A program made the position numbers and the translations under genes. Below, piece by piece: positions 23,811 through 32,577 of a stretch of 33,164 bases of DNA; within the stretch, counting starts at the first letter, position 1, and each line of letters starts with the position of its first letter. The stretch comes from Streptococcus cristatus (GTDB taxonomy: Bacteria > Bacillota > Bacilli > Lactobacillales > Streptococcaceae): NCBI RefSeq assembly GCF_008369405.1, contig NZ_VSJJ01000010.1:43555-76718 (forward strand). The letters are read 5' to 3'. The notes beneath the pieces were generated by a model, which had not been told where the DNA came from, made no database searches, and worked only from the letters and a program-made list of their open reading frames with translations.

Positions 23811-25073
23811 TTATTTGTTTGCCTTGCTTCCTATATCCGTTCGGTAGAAGAGGCCCTCTGTTTTTTGTTGGGATAGTTCTTGGTAGATGGTTTCTTGGGC
23901 TTCTTTGACGGTGTCTGCTGTGGTGACCAGCATATAGACACGGCCGCCATTTGACAGCAGTGCTCTGCCATTTTCCGCAAACTTAGCCCCTGCATAGTAG
24001 GTGATGATATCGCCGTCGGTTTTGGCTGGCAACTTGACACCTTTTTCATAGTCTAGCGGGTAGCCATTAGATGCGACAACCACACCCAGAGTCACACCCT
24101 TGTCCGTCCACGTGATGTTTGGCTCCTTGCCATCAAGAATATCCGTGATATTTTGCGCAAAGTCAGAGGTCAATCTAGGCAGGATAATCTGAGTTTCAGG
24201 ATCTCCAAAGCGAGCGTTGAACTCGATGACTTTAGGTCCATCAGCTGTCAAAATCAAGCCTGCGTAGAGCACGCCCAGATAAGGGCGACCTTCTTTGATC
24301 ATGCCCTCAAGGACTGGCTTGATAATAGTGTCAACCGCTGTGTCAACCACACTCTGTGGTAAGTGAGGGACTGGCGCATAGGCACCCATCCCACCAGTAT
24401 TAGGACCCTTGTCGCCATCATAGGCACGTTTGTGGTCCTGAGCTGTAGGCATGATGTAAAACTTGTCACCATTGACAAAGGCAAAGAGAGAAAACTCCTC
24501 CCCGTCAAGGAATTCCTCTACAACTACCCGCGCACCCGAATCGCCAAATTTATTGTCCAGAAGCATATCGTGAGCTGCTTCGACTGCCTGCTCAACTGTC
24601 TCAGCAACGACCACGCCCTTGCCTAGAGCTAGGCCGTCCGCCTTGACGACGATAGGAGCACCCTGCCTCTCGATATAGGCCTTAGCCTCCTCAAAGTCGG
24701 AAAATGTGCCATAGGCTGCTGTCGGCACACCGTATTTAACCATGATTTCCTTGGCAAAATCCTTGGACCACTCCAGCTCCGCAGCTAAACGAGATGGGCC
24801 GAAAGCCTTGAGCCCAGCTTGGTTAAAATCATCAACAATCCCAGCAGCAAGGGCATCATCTGGCCCGATAAAAGACCAAGCAATGTCATTTTCCTTTGCA
24901 AACTCTATTAACTTAGAATGTTCGGAAATAGAGATGTTTACTAACTCCAGCCCATCCAGAGTCATCCCATCATTCCCAGGAGCAACAAAGACTTTTTCAA
25001 CGTCTTTTGACTCAAGCAACTTCTTAGCAATCGCATGTTCACGACCACCCGAACCAACGACTAAAAGCTTCAT
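23811..25073 (-). CDS. purD: Phosphoribosylamine-glycine ligase
   Basis: PurD, here 420 residues, joins glycine to phosphoribosylamine with ATP to give GAR, the second step of purine synthesis. It starts MKLLVVGSGGREHAIA with the N-domain glycine loop. ATP-grasp marks are IVVKADGLALGKGVVVA and VVEEFLDGEEFSLFAFV. The PurD signature region includes GPNTGGMGAYAP, and VIEFNARFGDPETQ is the metal-binding part. Length is normal. GAGG lies before the ATG. It leads purE and purK. The leader of about 90 bases has a hairpin GGTGC-GCAA-GCACC. Confidence 0.97.
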   Translation of the reverse strand: MKLLVVGSGGREHAIAKKLLESKDVEKVFVAPGNDGMTLDGLELVNISISEHSKLIEFAKENDIAWSFIGPDDALAAGIVDDFNQAGLKAFGPSRLAAELEWSKDFAKEIMVKYGVPTAAYGTFSDFEEAKAYIERQGAPIVVKADGLALGKGVVVAETVEQAVEAAHDMLLDNKFGDSGARVVVEEFLDGEEFSLFAFVNGDKFYIMPTAQDHKRAYDGDKGPNTGGMGAYAPVPHLPQSVVDTAVDTIIKPVLEGMIKEGRPYLGVLYAGLILTADGPKVIEFNARFGDPETQIILPRLTSDFAQNITDILDGKEPNITWTDKGVTLGVVVASNGYPLDYEKGVKLPAKTDGDIITYYAGAKFAENGRALLSNGGRVYMLVTTADTVKEAQETIYQELSQQKTEGLFYRTDIGSKANK

Positions 25074-25103
25074 AGCTAAAATACCTCAACGTTCATCATC
25101 ACA

Positions 25104-25117
25104 GGTGCTTGCGCACC
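25104..25117 (-). other. Small stem with GCAA tetraloop in the purD leader
   Basis: On the minus strand GGTGC, a GCAA loop (GNRA type) and GCACC form a 5-bp GC-rich hairpin about 30 bases before the purD start codon. It may stabilise or modulate the leader. No purine riboswitch core was recognised. Confidence 0.4.
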
Positions 25118-25170
25118 AAACTAACACATCACGTAAAAATCACTATATTTTTTACGAATTATTTATCTAA

Positions 25171-25199
25171 ATTATATCACAATCGTTCGCTTTATTCCA
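25171..25199 (-). promoter_or_regulatory. Probable purD promoter
   Basis: Minus strand: extended -10 TGATATAAT (TATAAT at 25176-25171), 17-base spacer, weak -35 TGGAAT (25199-25194). TAAAGCGAACGAT (25194-25182) agrees with the lactococcal PurBox AWWWCCGAACWWT at 10 of 13 positions, a weak sign of PurR control. Confidence 0.5.
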
Positions 25200-25398
25200 T
25201 GATAAGCAGGAAAAGAAGAGAAATAATCTACTTTTGTTAGGGATATCCATCTCTGACAAATAAAATCTACCTATATTATTTTTGATATTTTGACTATTTC
25301 ATCCTTGTATTTCAAGCAGCAAAGATTTGATGATACTAAAATAAATTAGAAATTCATATTCCAACATCTTTTAAAATTTTTCTTTTTTTATATTTTTT
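25200..25398. other. AT-rich spacer upstream of the LytF-like gene
   Basis: No gene or ordinary promoter was recognised in this divergent gap between purD and the CHAP hydrolase gene. It is rich in T-runs near its end. Confidence 0.5.
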
Positions 25399-25406
25399 CC
25401 CGAATA
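25399..25406 (+). promoter_or_regulatory. Candidate ComX (SigX) cin-box
   Basis: CCCGAATA keeps the CGAATA core of the streptococcal cin-box TACGAATA (6 of 8) and follows a T-rich run, as competence promoters do. It lies 42 bases before the ATG of the LytF-like gene, with no better SigA promoter seen nearby. Confidence 0.5.
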
Positions 25407-25448
25407 ATCTAAATGGAATCATCCAAATTACTTATTCAAAGGAGATTT

Positions 25449-27395
25449 ATGAAAAAATATCAGAAGCTGTTTTTATTATCCGGAGCAGTCCTTGGGCTGT
25501 TTGCTAGTCATTCCACGGCTCAAGCTGTTGCATCAACTGAAGCTGGAAATAAAGTCCTAGGCCCCACTGATCGTGCCAGCAATGTAACCGTCAATGTCAC
25601 TGGAGATACGGCACAGATTCATTATGCCCGCTCCAAGGCTCAGGTTCCCTATACCATTTCCCACGCAGTCTGGTCCGATGAAAATGGGCAGGATGATTTG
25701 AAATGGTACACTACGCCTCAGACATCCAGCACAGCCATTGACCTCCGGCAGCACGCTGGCTATGGCACCTTCCATGTACACACTTACATCAAGATAAATG
25801 GAAAAATGATAGGCTTGAATGGTACGACTTTCACTGTTAATAAGCCTGCGGTTAAGGTTTCTACTAATATTGTCGGACAAACTGGCCAAATTCACTTTAA
25901 GCGTAACAAAGACCAGATAAACTCTCGCATTTTACATGCGGTCTGGTCTGATGAAAACGGACAAGATGACTTAAAATGGTACAATGCCGGACAAGATATA
26001 ACTGAATTTGCACTTTCTAATCACAAAGGTTATGGAAAATATTTCGTAGATACTTATGAAAACAAAAATGGCAAAATGATTTACCAATCGGGCACCACTT
26101 TACATCTAGAAAAACCTAATCCGACCATTCAGACAAGCTTCCCTGAACCTGGCATTATGGAAATTCTTATCAAAAATCTTCCTGAATCCATGTATAAGGT
26201 CACTGTCCCAACCTGGTCTGAAAATAAAGGGCAAGATGATTTACAATGGTATCAAGCAAAGAAAAATCCTGATGGCAGTTATAGCGTCAGAGTCGAGCTG
26301 AAGAAACACAATTACGATACGGGAACTTACCATATTCATCTCTATGGAGAAAGTTATGTCAAGCCTGAGTTAACAGGATTAGCAGGAACAAGTGTTACGC
26401 TGGATGCTGGAAAAATGCCTTCTCAAAAAGACCAAAAACCGCTTTTCTCTGTTGAAAATATCAATCAGGAAGAGGGAACCTACACTGTAAAAGTAACCGA
26501 AACTGCAGCATCTAAGCCAATTCAATCCGTCCGTGTGCCTATCTGGAACGCTCAAAATCCAAGTGCCATCAAGTGGTATGAGGCAAGCAACAATGGAGAT
26601 GGGACTTTTACTGCACAATTCAATATCCGCAACCACCAAGCCTTATCTGGAAGCTACACCAATCATATCTACGTTAAGTACAAAGATGGTAGCGAGCATA
26701 GCTATGCGACAGACAGCGTCACCCTCTCTGCTGAAAATATCAAATCTAAGGTTTCTGTCAATAAAATTTCTACCTACAATTACGAAGTGACTGTTTCCGA
26801 TGCTTTCGGACCAGGAACCATTTTTCTACCAACTTGGTCAGAGGTCAACGGCCAGGATGATATCAAATGGTACACTGCTAACAAAGCGGGTAATGGCTTG
26901 TATAAATTTACCATCAATACGCAACAGCATGCTGGAAATGGAGTCTTCCATACACATGTTTACCGTAATCTCAATGGACAGATGACTGGACTTACAGGCA
27001 CCAGTTATCAGGTTCAAAAACCAACTACGCCTGAGCCAACCCTCTACACCCCTGATTATGCGGGAGCCTCCTCTTATCCTCATGGACAGTGTACTTGGGG
27101 AGCAAAAGTACTGGCTCCTTGGGCTGGTCCTTACTGGGGCAACGGCGGCCAATGGGCAGCTAGCGCACGCGCAGCTGGTTTCCGGACAGGAAGCACCCCA
27201 CAAGTCGGAGCCATCATCTGCTGGACCGATGGCGGCTATGGACATGTTGGTGTTGTCACCCATGTCGAATCCAACACCCGCATCCAAATTAAAGAATCCA
27301 ACTATGCAGGCAAACAGTACATTGGCAACTTCCGTGGCTGGTTCAATCCTTACGCCGCCGGTCAAGGAGCTGTCAGCTATATTTATCCAAAATAA
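25449..27395 (+). CDS. lytF: Secreted CHAP-domain murein hydrolase with Bsp-like repeats, LytF-type fratricin
   Basis: The precursor has 648 residues. Residues 1-28 are a signal peptide ([20 protein letters not shown]... ending AQAVA). Five repeats of the GBS Bsp-like type follow at about 46-132, 136-222, 226-319, 332-427 and 434-523, recognisable by [14 protein letters not shown] or variants and a FHVHTY-like end; repeat 4 is the most diverged ([13 protein letters not shown]). The CHAP amidase/peptidase domain spans about 538-648 with Cys548 (HGQCTW), His599 (YGHVGVV) and ESNY near 616. LytF of S. gordonii has this build and is a competence-induced fratricin that lyses non-competent neighbours (literature, recalled). 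The frame extends upstream to 25413, but AAAGGAG before ATG 25449 fixes the start. A candidate ComX box fits competence control. Confidence 0.85.
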   Translation: MKKYQKLFLLSGAVLGLFASHSTAQAVASTEAGNKVLGPTDRASNVTVNVTGDTAQIHYARSKAQVPYTISHAVWSDENGQDDLKWYTTPQTSSTAIDLRQHAGYGTFHVHTYIKINGKMIGLNGTTFTVNKPAVKVSTNIVGQTGQIHFKRNKDQINSRILHAVWSDENGQDDLKWYNAGQDITEFALSNHKGYGKYFVDTYENKNGKMIYQSGTTLHLEKPNPTIQTSFPEPGIMEILIKNLPESMYKVTVPTWSENKGQDDLQWYQAKKNPDGSYSVRVELKKHNYDTGTYHIHLYGESYVKPELTGLAGTSVTLDAGKMPSQKDQKPLFSVENINQEEGTYTVKVTETAASKPIQSVRVPIWNAQNPSAIKWYEASNNGDGTFTAQFNIRNHQALSGSYTNHIYVKYKDGSEHSYATDSVTLSAENIKSKVSVNKISTYNYEVTVSDAFGPGTIFLPTWSEVNGQDDIKWYTANKAGNGLYKFTINTQQHAGNGVFHTHVYRNLNGQMTGLTGTSYQVQKPTTPEPTLYTPDYAGASSYPHGQCTWGAKVLAPWAGPYWGNGGQWAASARAAGFRTGSTPQVGAIICWTDGGYGHVGVVTHVESNTRIQIKESNYAGKQYIGNFRGWFNPYAAGQGAVSYIYPK

Positions 27396-27404
27396 ATTCA
27401 CTAA

Positions 27405-27435
27405 AAAAACCTTGGTTTTATCAACCAAGGTTTTT
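27405..27435. terminator. Bidirectional terminator between lytF and acpP
   Basis: AAAAACCTTGGTT and AACCAAGGTTTTT form a 13-bp perfect stem with a 5-base loop. T-runs on both strands serve the convergent genes. Confidence 0.92.
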
Positions 27436-27461
27436 CATCTGTTCAAGTCGAATTCGATTTC

Positions 27462-27704
27462 TTACTTCGCTAGTTTCTTTTCTAAATAGGCAACAATATC
27501 TGCGACATTTTCAAAGCGATCAACATCTTCATCTGAAATTTCAATCGCAAACTCATCCTCTAAAGTCAGGATAAATTCCATTAAGTCAACAGAATCAGCG
27601 CCTAAATCATCTTTCAAGCCCAAAGTTGGCTGGACCACAAAGTCCTCTCCCTGACGTTCTTGGATAATTTCTGTTACTTTTTGATAAATTTGTTCTTGAT
27701 TCAT
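27462..27704 (-). CDS. acpP: Acyl carrier protein
   Basis: This 80-residue acidic protein carries acyl chains on a phosphopantetheine arm attached at Ser38 in [11 protein letters not shown]. The helical ACP fold is clear ([27 protein letters not shown]). Its ATG overlaps the plsX stop in an ATGA arrangement, so PlsX, which takes acyl groups from acyl-ACP, and this carrier are made together. Streptococci have a second ACP in the fatty acid synthesis cluster; this plsX-linked copy is the phospholipid-side one by position (inference). Confidence 0.93.
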   Translation of the reverse strand: MNQEQIYQKVTEIIQERQGEDFVVQPTLGLKDDLGADSVDLMEFILTLEDEFAIEISDEDVDRFENVADIVAYLEKKLAK

Positions 27705-28705
27705 TCTCTTTCCACCTCTTTTGAAAATTCTACCACAGATTTTCCGACAACATCTGTCTCCAGCATGGTCCGAATCTGACGAATGGTGCTATATACAGCT
27801 TTGGTATCGCTAGAGCCATGTGTCTTGACTACTGGCGCCTTAAGACCAAAGAGAACGGCCCCACCAGCACTGGAGTAGTCCAGACTCTTGCGCATTTCCT
27901 GTAGGCTATCTTTGAGCAACAAAGCTCCTAGCTTAGCCTTGAGACCGCCGCCTAGCACAGATCTTTTGAGCTGGCCTAGGATACTAATGGCCGTTCCTTC
28001 GATAGACTTGAGCACAGCATTGCCCGTAAAGCCATCTGCTACGACAACATCTGCCACTCCATCCATAAGGTCACGCGCCTCCACATTGCCGATGAAATTC
28101 AGCTTGTCATCCGCTGCCAGCAAGGCATAGGTTTCCTTACGCAGAGGGTCTCCCTTGCTGGCTTCCGTGCCATTATTGAGCAAACCAACCCGTGGCTGCT
28201 TAATTCCACGGACATTTTCCGCATAAAAAGAACCTAGGATAGCATATTGATGCAGATGGTGAGGGGTATTTTCAGCATTTGCCCCCAGATCCAGCATATC
28301 AAAACCGCGACCATCCACAGTCGGTAAAGTGGATAAAAGACCCGGTCGGTCAATATTTTTAATCCGTCCGACGATAAAGAAGCCCGCCGCCAAAAGCGCT
28401 CCTGTATTACCGGCAGACAGAACCGCATCTGCTTCTCCATCCTTGACTGCCTTGGCTGCCAAAACCATGCTAGCCTGCTTCTTCTTGCGAATAGCCTTGG
28501 TCGGCTCATCATCCGAGTCAATCTTTTCATCCGTATGGACGATGCTGACGCGCTCTGTCGCTGTCAACAGAGGTTTAATCTTGGCCTCATCCCCATAGAG
28601 AACAATCTCAATATCCGAGAAGTCTCTCAGAGCCTGATTGGCACCTTCGACTAAAGCCTGAGGGGCATTGTCTCCGCCCATGGCATCAATAGCTATTTTT
28701 TTCAT
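27701..28705 (-). CDS. plsX: Phosphate acyltransferase PlsX
   Basis: PlsX, 334 residues, converts acyl-ACP to acyl-phosphate for phospholipid synthesis at the membrane surface. It starts [15 protein letters not shown], the usual opening. Other marks are [34 protein letters not shown], and [16 protein letters not shown]. An upstream ATG at 28720 lies only five codons earlier and supplies the AGGAAG ribosome site of the chosen ATG at 28705. The start overlaps the end of recO by 20 bases. Confidence 0.95.
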   Translation of the reverse strand: MKKIAIDAMGGDNAPQALVEGANQALRDFSDIEIVLYGDEAKIKPLLTATERVSIVHTDEKIDSDDEPTKAIRKKKQASMVLAAKAVKDGEADAVLSAGNTGALLAAGFFIVGRIKNIDRPGLLSTLPTVDGRGFDMLDLGANAENTPHHLHQYAILGSFYAENVRGIKQPRVGLLNNGTEASKGDPLRKETYALLAADDKLNFIGNVEARDLMDGVADVVVADGFTGNAVLKSIEGTAISILGQLKRSVLGGGLKAKLGALLLKDSLQEMRKSLDYSSAGGAVLFGLKAPVVKTHGSSDTKAVYSTIRQIRTMLETDVVGKSVVEFSKEVERE

Positions 28706-29483
28706 GCTGTTCTTCCTCATGTTTGTCTTGTAAAATGCTGCCCCAGTCGCCCAGAGAGTCGATAAATTTCTTTGATTTAAGATGAATGCCTACATATTCA
28801 TCATAGAGTTGATCTATAAAGTCCCTGATCTGTCGCTTGATTTCAGGCCTGAGCGAAATTGTCTCCAGCTCACTAAACTGAACCGCCTGAAACTGATTGA
28901 GCAAAAAAGGAATATTGGGATTGAGATGACTGCGATGAGCATCCTTGTGATAATGCTCTGGGCAGAGCACCCCGCCATATTGAAAGGAAAAATCAAAAGG
29001 CAGACCTGTCCGATGACAAAAAACACAGTCATGGAAATTCAGAGAGACCCCGAAGCGAGATAAAATCTGAATTTCAAAGATATTTGTCAAAACCTCATAA
29101 TCCAGCCCTTGATTCATCAAATCCAGTGTCTTCTGCAGGAAGGCAAAGAGGGCTGGATCTGGCTGATTGTCCTGAATACTAGCATCCGCTAGGGCTGCCA
29201 CGTAGCTAGCATAAGCCATGACAAAGAGATCGCCCTTGATTTGCCCATAACTTTCCACAGCTTGGTAATCTTCGATATAGCTGAGTCCGTCGTCATTGAT
29301 TTTCATCAAGAGTTCTGCCGTCGTCAGAGGCTGGATGACTGGTGCCAGCTTAGATTTTCCAGCATGTTTCACGAAAAACATTCGCTTGCCAGCCTGTTCC
29401 GTAAAGATCTTGACCAGCTTATCATCTTCCCGGAAATTCCGATTATAGAGAATCAAACTCTTGCTCGTTAACGGTCTAAGCAT
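28686..29483 (-). CDS. recO: DNA repair protein RecO
   Basis: RecO, 265 residues, helps load RecA at gaps together with RecR and anneals single strands. The N-terminal OB-fold includes [25 protein letters not shown] and [17 protein letters not shown]. Cysteines of the zinc-finger region are seen in DCVFCHRTG and VLCPEHYH. The C-terminal helices end with FIDSLGDWG. Its ATG overlaps the aminotransferase stop by 8 bases, and its end overlaps plsX, so araT-recO-plsX-acpP is one operon. Confidence 0.95.
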   Translation of the reverse strand: MLRPLTSKSLILYNRNFREDDKLVKIFTEQAGKRMFFVKHAGKSKLAPVIQPLTTAELLMKINDDGLSYIEDYQAVESYGQIKGDLFVMAYASYVAALADASIQDNQPDPALFAFLQKTLDLMNQGLDYEVLTNIFEIQILSRFGVSLNFHDCVFCHRTGLPFDFSFQYGGVLCPEHYHKDAHRSHLNPNIPFLLNQFQAVQFSELETISLRPEIKRQIRDFIDQLYDEYVGIHLKSKKFIDSLGDWGSILQDKHEEEQHEKNSY

Positions 29484-30648
29484 GCTCTTTCATGTACTCC
29501 TTGAGCCGTTTCAAAGCTTTCTTGATGGTCTCCATACTAGCTGCATAAGACAGGCGGATATAGCCCTCTCCGTACTGACCAAAGGCCGCTCCTGGGATAA
29601 AGGCCACAGCCTTCTTCTCAGCAAAATCCTGCAAAAAAGCAAAAGAATCTTGATTGTAGCCCTCTGGAATTTTGGCAAAAATATAGAAAGCTCCAGCTGG
29701 CTTGATAATCTGATAGCCCAGCTCTGTCATTTTTTCGATAATATAATCCCGCCGCTGGATGTATTCCGTCTTCATCGGTTGAGCATCATCTTTACCAGCT
29801 GTCAATGCCTCAATAGCTGCATATTGAGCCATGGTGTTGGCTGCTGTCACTAGATACTGATGGCTCTTGATTAATTGAGCTGTAAAAGCAGCCGGTGCAA
29901 AGATAAAGCCCAATCGCCAGCCCGTCATAGCATGAGACTTGGACAAGCCATTGATCACGATGGTCTGCTCAGGCAAATATTCCGCCAGAGAAACATGTCC
30001 CTGCTCCGTATAAGTCAACTCAGAGTATACCTCATCACAAACAACAAATACTTCATACTTGCTCAATACTGCTGCCAAAGCCTCAATCTGCTCTCGCGAA
30101 TAAGTCACGCCAGTCGGATTGGCCGGATAGTTCAAAATAACCGCCTTGAGCGCATCCCCCTGCTCCAAGATAGCCTGCTCTAGCATTTCAGGGGTCAAGA
30201 CGAAGTTGTTTTCTGTCGTATCAATCTCGACAATCTCTGCCCCGACCAAATTGACAATCGGCTCATAGCCTGGATAAGCTGGCGCTGGTAGCAAGACCTT
30301 GTCGCCCTCCTCCAGAATAGCCGTCAGAGTCGCAGACAGAGCCTCTGTTGCCCCAATAGTGACTAAGACTTCATCTTCTGGACGATAGTTCAGATTGTAC
30401 TTCTCCTTGACAAAGTCAGCCGCAGCCTGCCGCAGCTCCAAAAGTCCGCTCATTCCTGTATAGTGGCTCTGATTGGCATCAATAGCTGCCTTGGCCGCCT
30501 CCTTGATATGATCCGGTGTCGGAAAGTCTGGCTCGCCCAAGGTCAGCCGCAGAACACCTGGAATCGTAGAAATAGACTGGTCAAACTGACGAATCAGAGA
30601 CACTTCAATTTTATCTAAATTCTTATTAAACTTCTTAGTCAAATCCAT
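29476..30648 (-). CDS. araT: Aromatic amino acid aminotransferase (class I)
   Basis: This 390-residue enzyme is a PLP-dependent fold-type I aminotransferase. The Schiff-base lysine is Lys237 in [16 protein letters not shown], Asp205 of CDEVYS contacts the cofactor nitrogen, and NYPANPTG is the conserved Asn loop. The substrate-carboxylate Arg lies in [10 protein letters not shown] near the end. Order with recO, plsX and acpP matches the AraT locus in pneumococcus, so transamination of Phe, Tyr and other amino acids is likely; specificity is not proven by sequence. GGAGG lies before the ATG, and a promoter lies at 30676-30704. Confidence 0.88.
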   Translation of the reverse strand: MDLTKKFNKNLDKIEVSLIRQFDQSISTIPGVLRLTLGEPDFPTPDHIKEAAKAAIDANQSHYTGMSGLLELRQAAADFVKEKYNLNYRPEDEVLVTIGATEALSATLTAILEEGDKVLLPAPAYPGYEPIVNLVGAEIVEIDTTENNFVLTPEMLEQAILEQGDALKAVILNYPANPTGVTYSREQIEALAAVLSKYEVFVVCDEVYSELTYTEQGHVSLAEYLPEQTIVINGLSKSHAMTGWRLGFIFAPAAFTAQLIKSHQYLVTAANTMAQYAAIEALTAGKDDAQPMKTEYIQRRDYIIEKMTELGYQIIKPAGAFYIFAKIPEGYNQDSFAFLQDFAEKKAVAFIPGAAFGQYGEGYIRLSYAASMETIKKALKRLKEYMKEHA

Positions 30649-30675
30649 AGCCGCCTCCGATAATCTAATAGAACT

Positions 30676-30704
30676 ATTATACTATAAATGTAGCACCTGC
30701 GCAA
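30676..30704 (-). promoter_or_regulatory. Promoter of the araT-recO-plsX-acpP operon
   Basis: Minus strand: -35 TTGCGC (30704-30699), 17-base spacer, -10 TATAAT (30681-30676). The leader would be about 20 bases. Confidence 0.65.
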
Positions 30705-30736
30705 AAATCCATCTGATTTATAGATAGAAAAACAAA

Positions 30737-30908
30737 AGAGTCTGGGACAAAAGTCCTAGCCTCTCAATCGTCTTTAGATTGTCGAGCAAGACGCAGTGGT
30801 TGAGTGGGCTCTACTGATTTCATCAGCTTTTACAGCCCTACTCAACTGTGCGGAGGTGGGACGACGAAATCGAATTCTAACGAATTACCGATTTCTGTCC
30901 CACTCTCT
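30737..30908. repeat. Structured intergenic repeat, copy C
   Basis: About 172 bp and nearly identical to copies A and B, but lacking five bases (ACGCT) at the base of the GCTGAT/ATCAGC cap. It keeps GTTGAGT/ACTCAAC and GTGGGAC/GTCCCAC. Its right end runs into the srtB stop codon (30908-30910). Confidence 0.88.
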
Positions 30909-31738
30909 TATTCACGAGTTGCTTTATAAGTAAGCTCATTCCCATGCTTAGCTAGGAAATCTTGCAGTTCAGAGTCTGGGATTTGGCGCAGATAGAGGTT
31001 AGAGCGAATCGTCTCATCCTCTTCACGACAAGTAGAAAGAACAACATACTTATCGCTAGCTTTAATCTTGATATTTGGATCTTTTGTACGAGCCGCTTCA
31101 TAGATATTCTTCAGCTGAGTTTCAAAATCCTTATCGTCATCAAACTTAATCCGATAAAAGGCAGTCTCTTCTGGGACGATTACCAAGCCCATTGCTTGAT
31201 AGTAAAGCTTACGCTCTGGTGTTTCAATGACAACATACTTATGCTGATCTAGGTATTCCTGTTTATCATAGTAGTTTACATCATTAAACATGCGGTGGTC
31301 ACCAACCTGACTTCCACGAGCATGCCCAAAGAGCCAAGTCAAACGGTCACTAAAGTCTTTTTTGTTTTCAGTATCCATGAAAACAGTCCCCAGATAAGGC
31401 TCATTTCCACCTTCAAAGGTCTTATCCAAGTAAGTTGAGTTGTCGCCTGTCTGTACAACTGGCTCATCCAATTCTGTACCTGGAGCATAGACATAAGCCA
31501 CCGTTTCAGGATTGATCCCTTTCAAACCATTAAAACGATTGGTCAGGTATTCCTTTTCTTCCTTACTTGGCGTGTAGGTCGATGCTTTACTTACCTGATT
31601 GGTTGATGGTGTGGTAGCAGAATTTGAAGAAATTGCCTGCTGAAGGAGAAAAATCCCTGCAAAAATAGCAACAACTAAAGCTCCTAAACCACCAAAAAAT
31701 TTCCAATCTTTCTTCTGTTGTTTTTGTCTTCTTCTCAT
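30908..31738 (-). CDS. srtB: Class B sortase
   Basis: This 276-residue membrane-anchored transpeptidase attaches secreted proteins to the cell wall. After a basic N-terminus there is one membrane segment, about residues 15-34. The catalytic triad is His139 (LFGHARG), Cys237 (VVLSTCREED) and probably Arg245 (TIRSNLYLR); the layout fits class B rather than class A sortases. In S. gordonii an SrtB of this kind anchors the neighbouring adhesin AbpA (literature, recalled), and an AbpA-like gene lies directly upstream here. Only 26 bases separate its ATG from the run after a terminator at 31771-31797, with no promoter in between, so it seems to rely on read-through. AGGA lies upstream of the ATG. 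Confidence 0.88.
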   Translation of the reverse strand: MRRRQKQQKKDWKFFGGLGALVVAIFAGIFLLQQAISSNSATTPSTNQVSKASTYTPSKEEKEYLTNRFNGLKGINPETVAYVYAPGTELDEPVVQTGDNSTYLDKTFEGGNEPYLGTVFMDTENKKDFSDRLTWLFGHARGSQVGDHRMFNDVNYYDKQEYLDQHKYVVIETPERKLYYQAMGLVIVPEETAFYRIKFDDDKDFETQLKNIYEAARTKDPNIKIKASDKYVVLSTCREEDETIRSNLYLRQIPDSELQDFLAKHGNELTYKATRE

Positions 31739-31770
31739 AGATAAAATTCCTATAAAATCCTTCTAAAAAA

Positions 31771-31797
31771 TATCACTGAACCAGAGGTCCAGTGATA
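31771..31797 (-). terminator. Intrinsic terminator between abpA and srtB
   Basis: On the minus strand TATCACTG and CAGTGATA, plus inner ACC/GGT, form a stem of about 11 bp with one G-U pair, followed by TTTTTT. It probably limits srtB transcription relative to abpA. Confidence 0.8.
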
Positions 31798-31829
31798 TAA
31801 ATTGTGTTAGTACAATTGTTTAAAACAAA

Positions 31830-32453
31830 TTATTTAACAGCAGATGTTTTTGGAAGAGCTTTACCAGCTGCTTTTTGACCAGCTTTAGCGTCTTTACCAG
31901 CTTTACCAGCTTTAGATTCTGTACGTGCTGCTTCTGCTGCAGATGCAGGTGTAGTACCTTTATCTCCTGCTTTATCTCCAGCTTGGTTGTTCTTCACACC
32001 ATGTTCTTCTTCGTAACGACGATTCTTTTGTTCTGGAGTTTCGTTCAAGATGTAGTAAGAACCTTGTTTCTTATCAGCAGTGTTGTATGTTGTTTGAGAT
32101 TCTTTGATTTTACCGTTACGAACAGCATTACGAGCATCGTTCAATGCGCTTTCGTAAGCAGCTTTCTTTTCACCGTAAAGGTGTGATCCACCTTCAACAG
32201 CATCGAGTGCTTTTTTAGCTTCAACTACTGCTGGGTCTTGTGATGCGATAGCATCAACGTTATCTTGGTGACCACCAACATATTCGTTAGCTTTACGACC
32301 ATTTACGAATTCAGTTTGGTTTTCATAAGCTTCACGTGAATCATACGCACCTGGAGTATTTGCTCCACCGTTGATTGAGTTTTCAGCAAACGCTGGTACT
32401 GCTAATGCGAACAATGAAAGAGCTACTACGCTAGAAAGTACAACTTTTTTCAT
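31830..32453 (-). CDS. abpA: AbpA-like secreted protein (amylase-binding adhesin family), probable SrtB substrate
   Basis: A 207-residue secreted protein. Residues 1-23 are a signal peptide ending AFA before ENSINGGANTPG. The middle (about 60-150) is helical and charged, with KKALDAVEGG and YESALNDARNAVRNGKI. The last 50 residues are low-complexity Lys/Ala/Gly. The C-terminus is LPKTS-AVK: an LPxTG-like motif with Ser in place of Gly and no hydrophobic segment or charged tail beyond three residues. S. gordonii AbpA binds salivary amylase and is handled by SrtB; the resemblance is by recall of AbpA and by the srtB neighbour. Amylase binding is not shown here. It has a strong promoter and an AAGGAG ribosome site. 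Confidence 0.72.
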   Translation of the reverse strand: MKKVVLSSVVALSLFALAVPAFAENSINGGANTPGAYDSREAYENQTEFVNGRKANEYVGGHQDNVDAIASQDPAVVEAKKALDAVEGGSHLYGEKKAAYESALNDARNAVRNGKIKESQTTYNTADKKQGSYYILNETPEQKNRRYEEEHGVKNNQAGDKAGDKGTTPASAAEAARTESKAGKAGKDAKAGQKAAGKALPKTSAVK

Positions 32454-32493
32454 TTGTTTTCTCCTTTTTTATATAAAAAACATTTTTTATTTG

Positions 32494-32507
32494 GTAACTA
32501 TCGTTAC
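32494..32507. promoter_or_regulatory. Inverted repeat at the abpA transcription start, candidate operator
   Basis: GTAAC-TATC-GTTAC is a perfect 5-bp inverted repeat with a 4-base spacer, placed right after the predicted +1. The match to the cre consensus is poor, so the regulator is unknown. Confidence 0.45.
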
Positions 32508-32514
32508 TATGTAT

Positions 32515-32543
32515 AGTATATGAAATATTTCTAAAATTGTCAA
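32515..32543 (-). promoter_or_regulatory. Promoter of abpA
   Basis: Minus strand: perfect -35 TTGACA (32543-32538), 17-base spacer, -10 TATACT (32520-32515). It predicts strong expression and a leader of about 55 bases. Confidence 0.85.
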
Positions 32544-32577
32544 GTCTTTTACTAAAAAAATCTTGATTTAAGCACTT

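Noticed and set aside
25074..25170. Purine riboswitch in the purD leader
   Set aside because: Only one short hairpin is visible; the three-way junction and conserved loop sequences of purine riboswitches are absent.
25449..27000. Direct repeats that might be taken for a CRISPR or satellite
   Set aside because: They are protein-level Bsp-like repeats of about 90 residues in one open frame, with no spacer pattern.
25449..27395. Assignment of the CHAP gene as CbpD
   Set aside because: No choline-binding repeats or SH3b domains are present; the repeats are Bsp-like and the CHAP domain is C-terminal.
26838..27428. 196-codon minus-strand frame opposite the CHAP domain
   Set aside because: The sense frame is a well-supported CHAP domain; the antisense frame is a by-product of its codons.
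32494..32507. cre site at abpA
   Set aside because: Aligning the CG core leaves about five mismatches to the cre consensus; the repeat has a different symmetry.
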